A stretch of DNA of 46,476 nt from Caldifarciminota bacterium (GCA_020355325.1 CP070664.1:1938358-1984833); one strand, 5' to 3'; counted from the first letter of the stretch, positions 9,255 through 17,235 are shown. Numbers and translations are program-made. The notes: generated by a model from the sequence alone, not told the origin.

Positions 9255-9871
9255 GCATGAGAGAAAAGAACTGGTTCCCGATCCTCTATATGTTCATCAC
9301 CACCCTACTCCTCAGTGCAGTCGTCATCGCCTTTGGTACTATCACCCGTCAGCGCGTGAAAGACAATGAACGCATCGCCTTTGAGCGGGCCGTGCTCGAG
9401 GCGTTACCCATCGATTTATCTGGTAGAACCTCACCATCCGAAATTCACATAACGTATCGAGAAAACATAACAGAACCGACGAAATCGACCGCTGGTGCCC
9501 TCGGCTATAGAAAGAATGATTCACTCATTGCCTATGCCCTTCCCATAGACGGTCCTGGCTTCTGGGCACCTATTCGGGGTGTCATAGGCATCGCTGCAGA
9601 CAAACAGACAATAACCGGTATCTCTTTTTATGACCAGAACGAGACGCCTGGTCTCGGCGGAGAAATCGTTAAATCAGAATTCAGAGACCAATTTGTCGGA
9701 AAACGCTTGGCAGATGAAGGCACGTCTCTTGAGATACGCATGGTCAGCGTCGAGCTCGATGAAAGCTCAGTCCACGCCATCACCGGTGCCACGCAAACGA
9801 GCACGAGGCTCAATAAGTTTCTTGACAAACGGCTTTCGGCATGGCGCGATGCCATGAAGGAAATAGAATAA
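9251..9871 (+). CDS. nqrC: NqrC/RnfG-like FMN-binding subunit
   Basis: 206 residues with one N-terminal membrane helix (about 8-30) and an extracytoplasmic FMN-binding domain. The flavinylation motif is HAITGAT-Q-T near residue 178, with Thr181 as the expected FMN-bearing residue. The FYDQNETPGLGGEI segment is typical of the family. The Asp three residues before the T-G-A-T core, expected for recognition by the flavin transferase ApbE, is His here. No apbE gene is in the window. Two ATGs (9251 and 9257) are possible starts. Confidence 0.9.
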   Translation: MSMREKNWFPILYMFITTLLLSAVVIAFGTITRQRVKDNERIAFERAVLEALPIDLSGRTSPSEIHITYRENITEPTKSTAGALGYRKNDSLIAYALPIDGPGFWAPIRGVIGIAADKQTITGISFYDQNETPGLGGEIVKSEFRDQFVGKRLADEGTSLEIRMVSVELDESSVHAITGATQTSTRLNKFLDKRLSAWRDAMKEIE

Positions 9872-10509
9872 TGCGCAGTCAGCCCAAGATGCAGAACATT
9901 GTACTGGATGGTCTGTGGGGTAACAATCCCATTTTCCGCCAAATTCTCGGTATCTGCAGCGCCCTCGCAGTCACCAATCTCGTACTCAATACCATGGTAA
10001 TGGGCATAGCGGTGATTTTTACGACGGCACTATCGAGTCTCACCGTCTCGGCGCTTCGTCGATGGACGCCCCGTGTCATCCGCATGATGATCGAAACCCT
10101 CATCATTGCCTTTTATGTCATCCTCTTTGACCAGGCACTCAAGGCCTACTGGCCAGACATGAGCCGTAACCTCGGTCCGTATGTCGGTCTCATTATCACA
10201 AACTGCATCATCATGGGTCGTGCCGAGGCATTTGCCAATGCGAATCCACCTGGTCTATCCTTCATCGATGGGTTCTTCTCGGGTGCTGGCTATGCATGTG
10301 TACTTCTTGTGGTCTCCATCGTGCGTGAACTTCTCGGCATGGGATCGATTCTCGGCATACCGATGCCCTTCTTCTCCTCTGCCTTATGGGACCGCTGGAT
10401 TATCATGGTCATGCCTCCAGGCGCATTCTTCACGCTCGCAGTTATTTGTTGGATCTTTCGATCGGTCCAGGCTGCCAAAGAGACCCAAGTACCAGGAGGA
10501 AAAAAATGA
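9871..10509 (+). CDS. nqrD: NqrD/RnfE-like membrane subunit
   Basis: 212 residues, about six membrane helices. GPYVGLIITNCIIMGRAEAF is the family hallmark. Cys in GICSAL and in ITNC are the positions that, in the Nqr structure, help bind an intramembrane [2Fe-2S] cluster shared with NqrE. The ATG at 9871 is used because it overlaps the nqrC stop (TAATG) and follows AAGGA; an earlier in-frame ATG at 9841 would lie inside nqrC and add unrelated residues. Confidence 0.92.
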   Translation: MRSQPKMQNIVLDGLWGNNPIFRQILGICSALAVTNLVLNTMVMGIAVIFTTALSSLTVSALRRWTPRVIRMMIETLIIAFYVILFDQALKAYWPDMSRNLGPYVGLIITNCIIMGRAEAFANANPPGLSFIDGFFSGAGYACVLLVVSIVRELLGMGSILGIPMPFFSSALWDRWIIMVMPPGAFFTLAVICWIFRSVQAAKETQVPGGKK

Positions 10510-11108
10510 CGCTCAGTAGCCACATGATACACCTCATGGTCATCCTCTTCGCCTCCATCTTTACCGATAACATCCTGCTCGCTCGCTTTTTAGGCATGTG
10601 TTCGTTCCTCGCGGTCTCCCGCCAGGTTAAGACCGCGGTCGGACTCGGCCTTGCCGTCGTCTTTGTCATGACCTGTACGGTTGCGCTCGATTGGTTGGCC
10701 TATCGCTACATTCTCCAGCCCTATCAGATCGAATATTTCCGCTTCATTCTGTTCATCGTCATCATTGCTGCCTTCGTGCAATTCATAGAAATGGTGATAG
10801 AGCGCTATTCACCAGTCCTCTACCAGAACCTGGGCATCTTCCTCCCCTTGATCACGGTGAACTGTGCGATCTTGGGTGCGTCTCTCTTCATGGTTATCCG
10901 CGAATATACACTCCTTGAGGGTATCTTCTTCGGACTGGGCAGCGGCATTGGGTGGATGCTCGCGATCGTGGCCATGGCAGGCATCAGGGAGAAACTGACC
11001 CATGCCCGTATTCCGAAAGGATTACAGGGACCAGGTATCACTCTCATCATTGCCGGCCTCATGGCACTCGCCTTCATCGGTTTCACCGGTGTACTCTCTG
11101 GTGGTTAA
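10506..11108 (+). CDS. nqrE: NqrE/RnfA-like membrane subunit
   Basis: 200 residues, six predicted helices, homologous in inverted topology to NqrD. It keeps the two cluster-binding Cys regions (LGMCSFLAVS and TVNCAILG), the N-terminal FTDNILLARFLG signature, and the C-terminal AMAGIREKL block. The start ATG overlaps the nqrD stop (ATGA) and follows an AGGAGG site. Confidence 0.93.
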   Translation: MTLSSHMIHLMVILFASIFTDNILLARFLGMCSFLAVSRQVKTAVGLGLAVVFVMTCTVALDWLAYRYILQPYQIEYFRFILFIVIIAAFVQFIEMVIERYSPVLYQNLGIFLPLITVNCAILGASLFMVIREYTLLEGIFFGLGSGIGWMLAIVAMAGIREKLTHARIPKGLQGPGITLIIAGLMALAFIGFTGVLSGG

Positions 11109-11144
11109 GGGCATGATTGATTGTACGTACCAACAGCATAAACC

Positions 11145-12257
11145 ATGGGTACGACCGCTGTAGCTATTTTCATCATCAGTGGTGTCGGCGCCTTCCTCGC
11201 GACACTGCTTGTCTTCGCCGAACGAGTCATCACGAATTACGGAGACATTGAAATAGATATCAACAGTGGCGAGAAAAAGTTCACGGTGAAAGGTGGTGGC
11301 TCGCTATTGGAAACGCTCAACGCGCAGAAAATCTTCATTCCATCGGCATGCGGTGGTCGCGGAACCTGCGCATACTGTAAAGTAAGAGTTACAGAGGGAG
11401 CGGGTTCGCTCCTTCCGACTGAAGAACCCTACATGAACGCACAGGAGCGCGCCGAAGGGATTCGACTCTCCTGCCAGGTCAAGGTGCGCAATGCATTAAA
11501 GATTCAGATCCCGGAATCACTCTTTGCCATCAAAGAGTACGTCTGTGTGTGCGAAAAAATCACAGACTATACCTATGATATGAAGCAGTTCAACCTGAAG
11601 TTGGTAGATCCTCCAACCATCAAATATACGCCGGGACAATATATTCAGTTCCTGGCGCCAGCCTACGAGGGCAGTCCGGAAGAAGTATACCGCGCTTACT
11701 CAATCTCATCTGATCCGGCAGACAAGAGCACGATCGAGCTGATTGTTCGACGCGTACCCGACGGCATTTGCACGACCTACCTCTTCGACCATCTCAAGGA
11801 AGGCGATCGGGTGAAAATAAATGGTCCCTATGGACAGTTCTTGCTTCGCGATACAAGTGTACCGATCATCTTTATCGCAGGCGGTTCTGGTGTAGCACCA
11901 ATAAAGTGTATGTTGCACGAAATGAAAAACGCAGGCAATACACGTAAAGCCATCTTCTTCTTTGGAGTGCGTACTACAAAGGACCTCTTTCTCATTGATG
12001 AAATGAAAAATTTTGAAAAAGAGCTCGCTCACTTCACGTTTGTTCCCGCAGTGTCTCAACCAGAAGAGGGGTCAAACTGGCAAGGAGTAACCGGCCGTGT
12101 CACCAATGTTGCTGAAGACTACCTTAAAAAACAATCCGACGCAAAAGAATATGAAGGATATCTATGCGGGAGCCCTGGCATGATTGACTCATCGATTCGG
12201 GTTCTCACCGCATGTGGTATTCCTGAGGAAAAAATTTATTACGATAAATTTTCATAA
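11145..12257 (+). CDS. nqrF: NqrF-like NADH-oxidising subunit
   Basis: 370 residues. A membrane anchor (about 4-28) is followed by a plant-type [2Fe-2S] domain with ACGGRGTCAYC and a fourth Cys in LSCQVK (ligand pattern C-x5-C-x2-C...C). Next is an FAD domain with RAYSIS and an NADH domain with GGSGVAPIK and YLCGSPGM. The C-terminus YYDKFS matches NqrF. The subunit would take electrons from NADH and pass them by FAD and [2Fe-2S] into the pump. It follows nqrE by 36 nt with no obvious ribosome site. Rnf complexes lack this subunit and use RnfB and RnfC instead, so its presence makes this an Nqr-type cluster. Confidence 0.93.
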   Translation: MGTTAVAIFIISGVGAFLATLLVFAERVITNYGDIEIDINSGEKKFTVKGGGSLLETLNAQKIFIPSACGGRGTCAYCKVRVTEGAGSLLPTEEPYMNAQERAEGIRLSCQVKVRNALKIQIPESLFAIKEYVCVCEKITDYTYDMKQFNLKLVDPPTIKYTPGQYIQFLAPAYEGSPEEVYRAYSISSDPADKSTIELIVRRVPDGICTTYLFDHLKEGDRVKINGPYGQFLLRDTSVPIIFIAGGSGVAPIKCMLHEMKNAGNTRKAIFFFGVRTTKDLFLIDEMKNFEKELAHFTFVPAVSQPEEGSNWQGVTGRVTNVAEDYLKKQSDAKEYEGYLCGSPGMIDSSIRVLTACGIPEEKIYYDKFS

Positions 12258-12270
12258 ATGTGAGGGTGCG

Positions 12271-12729
12271 ATGAAAAAATCACCACAACAAGAAAAACTC
12301 GAAGCGCTCTTGAAATCATCAAAGTTTTCGATGTGTGGCTTTATGGGTGATGACAAGCGCAACCTCTGGGAAGTTATCGACACAGACGCGACAGCGATTG
12401 AGAAGCTCGGTAAGAAACAAGAGGAAATTGCCGCGCGCATGCAACACCTCACCGATCTCGCGGCGTCGGGTCTCGGTGACTGGGTACAGGTTGGAAAAAA
12501 CCTGCAGGTTTCCGCAGACGATAATAGAGGAATGATCCCATGCCCGTGGCCACACCACAAACGGTGTCTGAAAAGAATCACGACCGCCAGGCACTCTGCA
12601 ACTGGCAGAACCATACGCTGGTCAGACCTCAATATTCACCTTATTAAAGAACATGGCTTTTTCGAGGGCCGCGGTTCTCCTTTCAGAATCGAACCACAAG
12701 AGCTGGTAAAAATCATCTTCTGCGAGTAA
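12271..12729 (+). CDS. Hypothetical cytoplasmic protein after nqrF
   Basis: 152 residues, not recognised. The ATG at 12271 is chosen, 13 nt after nqrF and preceded by GAGGG; an upstream in-frame start at 12184 would lie within nqrF. The N-terminal third is helical and charged (KLGKKQEEIAARMQHL, possible short coiled coil). The middle has a GDWVQVGKNLQV strand, and a C-terminal segment has PCPWPHHKRC with Cys and His residues that could bind metal. There is no signal peptide or membrane helix. The tight link to nqrF suggests co-transcription; the function is unknown. Confidence 0.7.
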   Translation: MKKSPQQEKLEALLKSSKFSMCGFMGDDKRNLWEVIDTDATAIEKLGKKQEEIAARMQHLTDLAASGLGDWVQVGKNLQVSADDNRGMIPCPWPHHKRCLKRITTARHSATGRTIRWSDLNIHLIKEHGFFEGRGSPFRIEPQELVKIIFCE

Positions 12730-12819
12730 GAACAGATTAGCTCCTCCGTTCTCCTCATACGAAAAAGTGCTTATCTCCTCGGCTCCCGTGCTCCCCCTCT
12801 CCTCTGCATAAAAATATCC

Positions 12820-12855
12820 TTGACAATGTTCTTTTTTTATATATAATTATGAAAA
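12820..12855 (+). promoter_or_regulatory. Promoter with PerR/Fur-like box, first Fur-family gene
   Basis: TTGACA (12820-12825), 16-bp spacer, TATAAT (12842-12847). A 15-bp site at 12841-12855 matches the PerR-type 7-1-7 consensus TTATAATTATTATAA at 12 of 15 positions and covers the -10 and start point, so binding would block transcription. The expected start site is about 12854, next to the ATG at 12855. Confidence 0.6.
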
Positions 12856-13316
12856 TGAAAGTCAAAGTCAAAAATAAGATGCTCCTCAAAGACTACTTCA
12901 CATATAAATCCAAACGGGGGCTCAAGACATCACAAAAGAGGCTCTTCATCATCGATTATTTTCTTAACGAAGACCGCCATTTCAGCATCGAGGAGTTGTA
13001 TCATGAAATTAGAAAAATTAATTCGCAGATAAGCTTTTCGACCGTGTATCGGACACTTCGGTTACTGACAGACTGCGGGCTCGCGCAGGAATGTTGTTTT
13101 GCCGAAGGCATGGTGCGATACGAACCCGTTCATAAGGCACGACACCACGACCACCTCATTTGCAGAAAATGTGGCAGGATTATCGAATTCGAAAATAGTG
13201 AAATTGAAAAACTCCAGAATCATGTCGCAAAAAAATTTGGTTTTCTTGTTGTCTCCCACGCATTGGAACTGTACGGCTTGTGTACTATGTGTCAAAAAAA
13301 ACAGAGGAGATCATAA
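12855..13316 (+). CDS. Fur-family metalloregulator (first copy)
   Basis: About 153 residues: an N-terminal winged-helix DNA-binding domain (ISFSTVYRTLRLL is the recognition region) and a C-terminal dimerisation and metal domain with HHDHLICRKCG and a second Cys pair (CTMC), giving the structural Zn site CxxC...CxxC. Family members are Fe- or peroxide-responsive repressors. It stands directly before feoA and feoB, and its own promoter holds a PerR/Fur-like box, so it probably represses itself and iron uptake. A second ATG at 12849 is possible but lies upstream of the predicted transcript start. Fur versus PerR cannot be settled by sight. Confidence 0.88.
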   Translation: MKVKVKNKMLLKDYFTYKSKRGLKTSQKRLFIIDYFLNEDRHFSIEELYHEIRKINSQISFSTVYRTLRLLTDCGLAQECCFAEGMVRYEPVHKARHHDHLICRKCGRIIEFENSEIEKLQNHVAKKFGFLVVSHALELYGLCTMCQKKQRRS

Positions 13317-13317
13317 C

Positions 13318-13557
13318 ATGCCACATATCGACTTAACGCAGATGAAGGCTGGACAACGTGGCTCGGTCGTCGCCATTCAGGGTGGACACGGCATGCGGGC
13401 ACGTCTCGAGTCTATGGGCATACGGCCTGGAGTGATGTTAACAAAGCTGAGCACTCAATTTATGCGTGGACCAATCACTGTTCGAGTTGGAACGGCGCAC
13501 ATAGCAATAGGATTTGGCATGGCGCGCCGAGTTATCGTTACGCCGGAACCAGAATGA
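13318..13557 (+). CDS. feoA: FeoA, ferrous iron transport accessory protein
   Basis: 79 residues with an SH3-like fold typical of FeoA: LTQMKAGQRGSVVAIQGG, RLESMGIRPG, and the C-terminal AIGFGMARRVIV. It interacts with FeoB and is needed for full Fe2+ uptake. AGGAG precedes the ATG. It begins one base after the regulator's stop and its own stop overlaps the feoB start (ATGA), so the three genes form one operon. Confidence 0.92.
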   Translation: MPHIDLTQMKAGQRGSVVAIQGGHGMRARLESMGIRPGVMLTKLSTQFMRGPITVRVGTAHIAIGFGMARRVIVTPEPE

Positions 13558-15311
13558 AAAAAATTGGGAAGCACAATATCAACACCATAGCAAAACAGGT
13601 TTTATTAATCGGCAATCCTAATGTCGGAAAGAGTGTCATATTTTCGCGACTAACAGGCGTTGGCGTCATTGCCTCGAATTATCCAGGAACGACGGTTGAA
13701 TTTAGTAAAGGATTTATGGGTTCTGGCACCAATAAAATGAGGGTAATCGATGTGCCTGGAAGTTACAGCCTCAATCCCATATCACCGGCAGAAACCGTTG
13801 CGGTTGAAATGCTCGAGCGTTCAATCAAAGAAAAAAATAGTATCATTATTAATGTTGTAGATGCTACAAATTTAGAAAGAAATTTAAATTTAACACTGCA
13901 GCTCCTCAAAAAAGATATACCGATGATCGTCGCACTCAACTTGTGGGATGAGGCAAAGCATATTGGTATTTCAATCGATGTCAAAAAACTGGAACAGATT
14001 CTCGGTGTGCCGGTCGTACCCACCGTCGCGATAACAGGCGAAGGCATCAAAGAATTAGTGAAAAGACTTCATGAAGCAGAAAAAGGAATATATCAGTATG
14101 ATGATAAGGAGCGGTGGCACGAAATTGGAAATATAATCAACGAGGTTCAAATCATCAAGCACAAACATCACACCATCGGTGAGCGCCTCGGCGATTTGAC
14201 GATTCACCCGTGGACAGGCGTCCCTCTAGCACTCATTATACTACTCGTCACATTTTATATCATTCGATTCATTGGCGAAGGACTCATTTCTGCTCTCTTC
14301 GAGCCCTTTTTTGAAAACCTGTGGGCACCAGTCATGATGGGCTTGTCCCGTATGCTCGGGAGCACGGGCATCATCCACGACCTCCTCATCGGCAAGCTCA
14401 TCGATGGAGGAATCGATTTTGGTGAGTCGTTTGGTATACTAACGACAGGTTTGTTCGTCCCGTTTGCTGCCGTCCTGCCATACATCATCGCATTTTATCT
14501 CGTCTTGAGTTTTCTCGAAGACTCGGGATATCTCCCCCGACTCGCGATTCTCCTCGATAAAACAATGCACGTTATTGGCCTGCACGGATTAGCAATCGTC
14601 CCCATGTTCCTCGCCTGCGGTTGTAATGTTCCTGGTATCATGGCAACTAGGATTTTAGAAACAAAGAGAGAACGGTTCATCGCCGCAACACTGATGTCGA
14701 TCTCCATTCCCTGCATGGCACAGACAGCCATGATATTTGGCCTGCTGGGGAAATACGGCCCGCAGGGACTATTTCCTGTATTTATAACGCTCGCGTTGGT
14801 CTGGCTCATTACCGGAAACCTCATGAGAGTATTCATCGGAGGCGAGAGTCCAGAAATCTTTACCGAAATCCCGCCGTACCGTCTCCCCTATTTTGGCGCC
14901 CTCTTAAAAAAGGTCTGGATGCGCATCCACTGGTTTTTTCTTGAGGCAGTTCCCTTTGTACTCGTAGGCGTATTCATCGTGAATATACTCCATACGACGG
15001 GTGTCGTCTCATTTGTAGGAAGAATTGCTGCACCGCTGATCACGAGACTCTTGGGGCTGCCACTCGAAGCCGTTGGGGCATTGCTCATTGGCTTTTTGAG
15101 AAAAGACCTCGCAGTAGGCATGCTGGCACCACTCGGTCTTTCTCTCAAACAACTCGTTGTGGCGAGTGTTGTCCTGACAATGTATTTCCCCTGCGTTGCA
15201 ACATTTGTCGTAATTCTGAGGGAATTGGGTATCGTCGATATGGCCAAGGCGGCAATCATCATGGTCACATCGGCTTTTTTGATAGGAAGTCTGCTCAATC
15301 TTATACTATAG
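13554..15311 (+). CDS. feoB: FeoB ferrous iron permease
   Basis: 585 residues. The N-terminal GTPase domain has G1 GNPNVGKS, G3 DVPGSY and G4 NLWD. A short linker leads to the membrane domain (from about 220) with Gate-type motifs, including LACGCNVPGIMATR and PCMAQTA. It imports Fe2+ through the inner membrane. It is short for the family (often 650-800), mainly because of a compact region between the GTPase and membrane domains and no C-terminal soluble tail. Its start overlaps feoA. It ends with TAG, which shows TAG is read as a stop in this gene. Confidence 0.95.
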   Translation: MKKIGKHNINTIAKQVLLIGNPNVGKSVIFSRLTGVGVIASNYPGTTVEFSKGFMGSGTNKMRVIDVPGSYSLNPISPAETVAVEMLERSIKEKNSIIINVVDATNLERNLNLTLQLLKKDIPMIVALNLWDEAKHIGISIDVKKLEQILGVPVVPTVAITGEGIKELVKRLHEAEKGIYQYDDKERWHEIGNIINEVQIIKHKHHTIGERLGDLTIHPWTGVPLALIILLVTFYIIRFIGEGLISALFEPFFENLWAPVMMGLSRMLGSTGIIHDLLIGKLIDGGIDFGESFGILTTGLFVPFAAVLPYIIAFYLVLSFLEDSGYLPRLAILLDKTMHVIGLHGLAIVPMFLACGCNVPGIMATRILETKRERFIAATLMSISIPCMAQTAMIFGLLGKYGPQGLFPVFITLALVWLITGNLMRVFIGGESPEIFTEIPPYRLPYFGALLKKVWMRIHWFFLEAVPFVLVGVFIVNILHTTGVVSFVGRIAAPLITRLLGLPLEAVGALLIGFLRKDLAVGMLAPLGLSLKQLVVASVVLTMYFPCVATFVVILRELGIVDMAKAAIIMVTSAFLIGSLLNLIL

Positions 15312-15348
15312 TATCTCACGGTTTCTCCTCTCTCCTGTTGAAATATCC

Positions 15349-15384
15349 TTGACATGTGTCATTTTTTAATTATAATGATTACAT
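15349..15384 (+). promoter_or_regulatory. Promoter with PerR/Fur-like box upstream of ferredoxin gene
   Basis: TTGACA (15349-15354), 16-bp spacer, TATAAT (15371-15376). The 15-bp site at 15370-15384 (TTATAATGATTACAT) matches the PerR consensus at 12 of 15 positions. AAATATCCTTGACA is identical to the stretch ahead of the first Fur-family promoter (12812-12825). Confidence 0.6.
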
Positions 15385-15385
15385 A

Positions 15386-15514
15386 ATGAAAATAATTTCA
15401 AATATGAAGAGATTAAAAAATTGTTTTGTGGAAAGATCTTTCACTCATGATTTAACATTGACTCGACACATTTGTCAAAACAGATGTATGGAGGCATACG
15501 ATGAAGAAAGTTAA
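15386..15514 (+). other. Leader ORF resembling the 5' end of a Fur-family gene
   Basis: A 42-codon ORF begins 9 nt after the -10 and overlaps the ferredoxin start in another frame. Its first 12 codons (MKIISNMKRLKN) align with the start of the second Fur-family protein (MKMITNIHKLKN), and the DNA from the -35 to that point is also similar. It then diverges. It may be the remnant of a duplicated regulator whose promoter was kept, or a translated leader. No independent ribosome site is present. Confidence 0.4.
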
Positions 15515-16292
15515 AAGAAAGATCATTAAGATTGATGAGGAACTGTGCGATGGATGCGGGAACTGCGTCCCTGCCTGTCCCGAGCAAGCATTACAGATTA
15601 TCGACACGCCAAAAGGCAAAAAAGCAAGATTAGTGAAAGAGCTTTATTGTGACGGGCTCGGTGCCTGTCTTGGTAACTGTCCAACCGGTGCATTGACGAT
15701 CGAGGAAGAAGAGGCAGAACCCTATAACGAAGAAGCAACAATCGCTCGGATAAAAGAGATGGCACCCGAGATGTTAGAAACGCATCTCAAGCATCTGAAC
15801 GAGCATGCGCAAGAACTACCTGAACACCACACACACAAGATGTCGAAAAAGATGACCGCCTGTCCCGGTTCCCAGATGTTACACTGGTCAGAAAAGAAAA
15901 AACCATCTAAAAAAACCGCTACGATTCCATCAGCATTAAGACAGTGGCCTATACAACTACATTTGGTCCCAGCATTCGCTCCCTATTTTCAGAACGCAGA
16001 TTTGGTGATCGTTGCCGATTGTGTTCCGTTTGCCTATGCAAATTTTCATCAGGATTTTCTGCAAGGCAAGGCGATTGCAATTGGCTGTCCAAAGCTTGAC
16101 GACGCTGATTATTATGTAGAAAAAATCACCCAACTAATAAAAAGTGCGAAGCCTAAGAGTATAACGGTTTTAAATATGGAAGTTCCTTGCTGTTTCGGTC
16201 TCGTCCATATCGTACAACAGGCAATAAAACAAGCAGGGAAGAAAATACCATTCGAGTCGGTGACGATCGGCATCAAGGGTGAAAAAATATGA
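15501..16292 (+). CDS. 4Fe-4S dicluster ferredoxin-domain protein
   Basis: 263 residues. The N-terminal ferredoxin domain (1-75) has a first cluster motif CDGCGNCVPACP and a second CDGLGACLGNCPTGAL. A charged linker leads to a larger C-terminal domain with further Cys (VADCVPFAY, AIGCPKLDD, VPCCFGLV) that may bind another cofactor. This architecture is common in strict anaerobes and usually annotated only as an iron-sulfur protein; its redox partner is unknown. GGAGG lies 7 nt before the ATG. The promoter's box suggests peroxide or iron control. Confidence 0.88.
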   Translation: MKKVKRKIIKIDEELCDGCGNCVPACPEQALQIIDTPKGKKARLVKELYCDGLGACLGNCPTGALTIEEEEAEPYNEEATIARIKEMAPEMLETHLKHLNEHAQELPEHHTHKMSKKMTACPGSQMLHWSEKKKPSKKTATIPSALRQWPIQLHLVPAFAPYFQNADLVIVADCVPFAYANFHQDFLQGKAIAIGCPKLDDADYYVEKITQLIKSAKPKSITVLNMEVPCCFGLVHIVQQAIKQAGKKIPFESVTIGIKGEKI

Positions 16293-16309
16293 AACCGTTG
16301 ACCTCTTCT

Positions 16310-16327
16310 GAAACAACCAGTTGTTTC
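16310..16327 (+). repeat. Perfect 8-2-8 inverted repeat
   Basis: GAAACAAC-CA-GTTGTTTC, 17 nt after the ferredoxin stop and 10 nt before the next -35. There is no T-run behind it. It could be an operator for the next promoter or a weak hairpin; the 2-nt centre favours a protein-binding site over a terminator. Confidence 0.5.
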
Positions 16328-16337
16328 CACTATCGGC

Positions 16338-16373
16338 TTGACATACTATTATTTCTGATTATAATGATTCCAT
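16338..16373 (+). promoter_or_regulatory. Promoter with PerR/Fur-like box, second Fur-family gene
   Basis: TTGACA (16338-16343), 16-bp spacer, TATAAT (16360-16365). The site at 16359-16373 (TTATAATGATTCCAT) matches the PerR consensus at 11 of 15 positions. The ATG is 9 nt after the -10, so the transcript leader should be only about 3 nt. Confidence 0.6.
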
Positions 16374-16374
16374 C

Positions 16375-16827
16375 ATGAAAATGATTACAAATATTCATAA
16401 GTTGAAGAATCTATTGAAAACAAAAGGCCTGAAACCGACATATCAACGACTGAAGGTTCTTCAATATCTGGATAAACATATGGACGAACATCCGACCGTT
16501 GAGGCAATCTATGAATCACTCTCAAAGGAGATCCCAACGATATCGATGACGACGATTTACAACACCGTAAATGCCTTTCTTGAAAAGGGATTGGCATCTG
16601 CTATCACGATCACCGGAACAGAGGTAAGGTATGATTATATTACATCTCATCATCATCATTTTCTCTGTAAAAAATGCGGGAGAATTATAGACATCGATAT
16701 TCAATGTCCGATTATGGCAGGGAGAAAAAAACGAACACATGGTCATAAGATTGAAGAGGTGCATGGATATTTCAAGGGTGTTTGTAAAGATTGTCTGGAA
16801 AAAGTACACGTTAAGGCTAAACATTGA
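16375..16827 (+). CDS. Fur-family metalloregulator (second copy, PerR-like)
   Basis: 150 residues. The winged helix (about 10-85) has the recognition region ISMTTIYNTV. The C-terminal domain has HHHHFLCKKCG and CKDC, the structural Zn site of PerR/Fur. The protein is only moderately like the first copy, so they are probably distinct sensors, for example peroxide and iron. It probably controls itself and the oxygen-defence genes downstream. No ribosome site can be present in the predicted near-leaderless mRNA. Calling it PerR is an inference from context and the box shape. Confidence 0.88.
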   Translation: MKMITNIHKLKNLLKTKGLKPTYQRLKVLQYLDKHMDEHPTVEAIYESLSKEIPTISMTTIYNTVNAFLEKGLASAITITGTEVRYDYITSHHHHFLCKKCGRIIDIDIQCPIMAGRKKRTHGHKIEEVHGYFKGVCKDCLEKVHVKAKH

Positions 16828-16889
16828 TGTGCTCGCCGATGTCATAATAGTGAAAAAATTACGGCGATTTTAAAATATAAGGAGGAAAA

Positions 16890-17114
16890 ATGAAAGAAAA
16901 AGTCGAGAAGGTTTTAAACGACATAAGACCGGGCTTACAAGCGGATGGCGGTGACGTGGAATTGGTTGACGTAAGTGACGACGGCGTGGTGAAGGTAAGA
17001 CTCACCGGCGCATGCGCAGGCTGTCCCATGAGTACGATGACACTCAAAATGGCAATCGAACAGCGGTTAAAAGAGAAAATCCCTGAGGTAAAAGCGGTTG
17101 AACAGGTCCTCTGA
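16890..17114 (+). CDS. Nfu-type Fe-S carrier (NifU C-terminal domain)
   Basis: 74 residues forming a complete stand-alone NifU C-terminal domain: [16 protein letters not shown] and the cluster-binding CAGC in [12 protein letters not shown]. Such proteins carry [4Fe-4S] clusters from the scaffold to target enzymes. A strong AAGGAGG precedes the ATG. It links the regulator block to the stress island and complements the IscU/IscS-like pair at 23.7-25.7 kb and the Mrp ATPase at 38.8 kb. Confidence 0.93.
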   Translation: MKEKVEKVLNDIRPGLQADGGDVELVDVSDDGVVKVRLTGACAGCPMSTMTLKMAIEQRLKEKIPEVKAVEQVL

Positions 17115-17235
17115 AGGTAGACATTCTATTGAGGGTCTTTCTGTCCACCTCTCTGATCGAATTTCTTGAACATAGTGATCAATGAGAGAAAAATGGATGA
17201 GTGTTTGAGGAGAACGCGGAAGAGGAGAAAATGTT

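Noticed and set aside
17115-17150. Possible hairpin after the Nfu gene (AGGTAGACA with TGTCCACCT)
   Set aside because: One mismatch, an 18-nt loop and no T-run; too weak to call a terminator.
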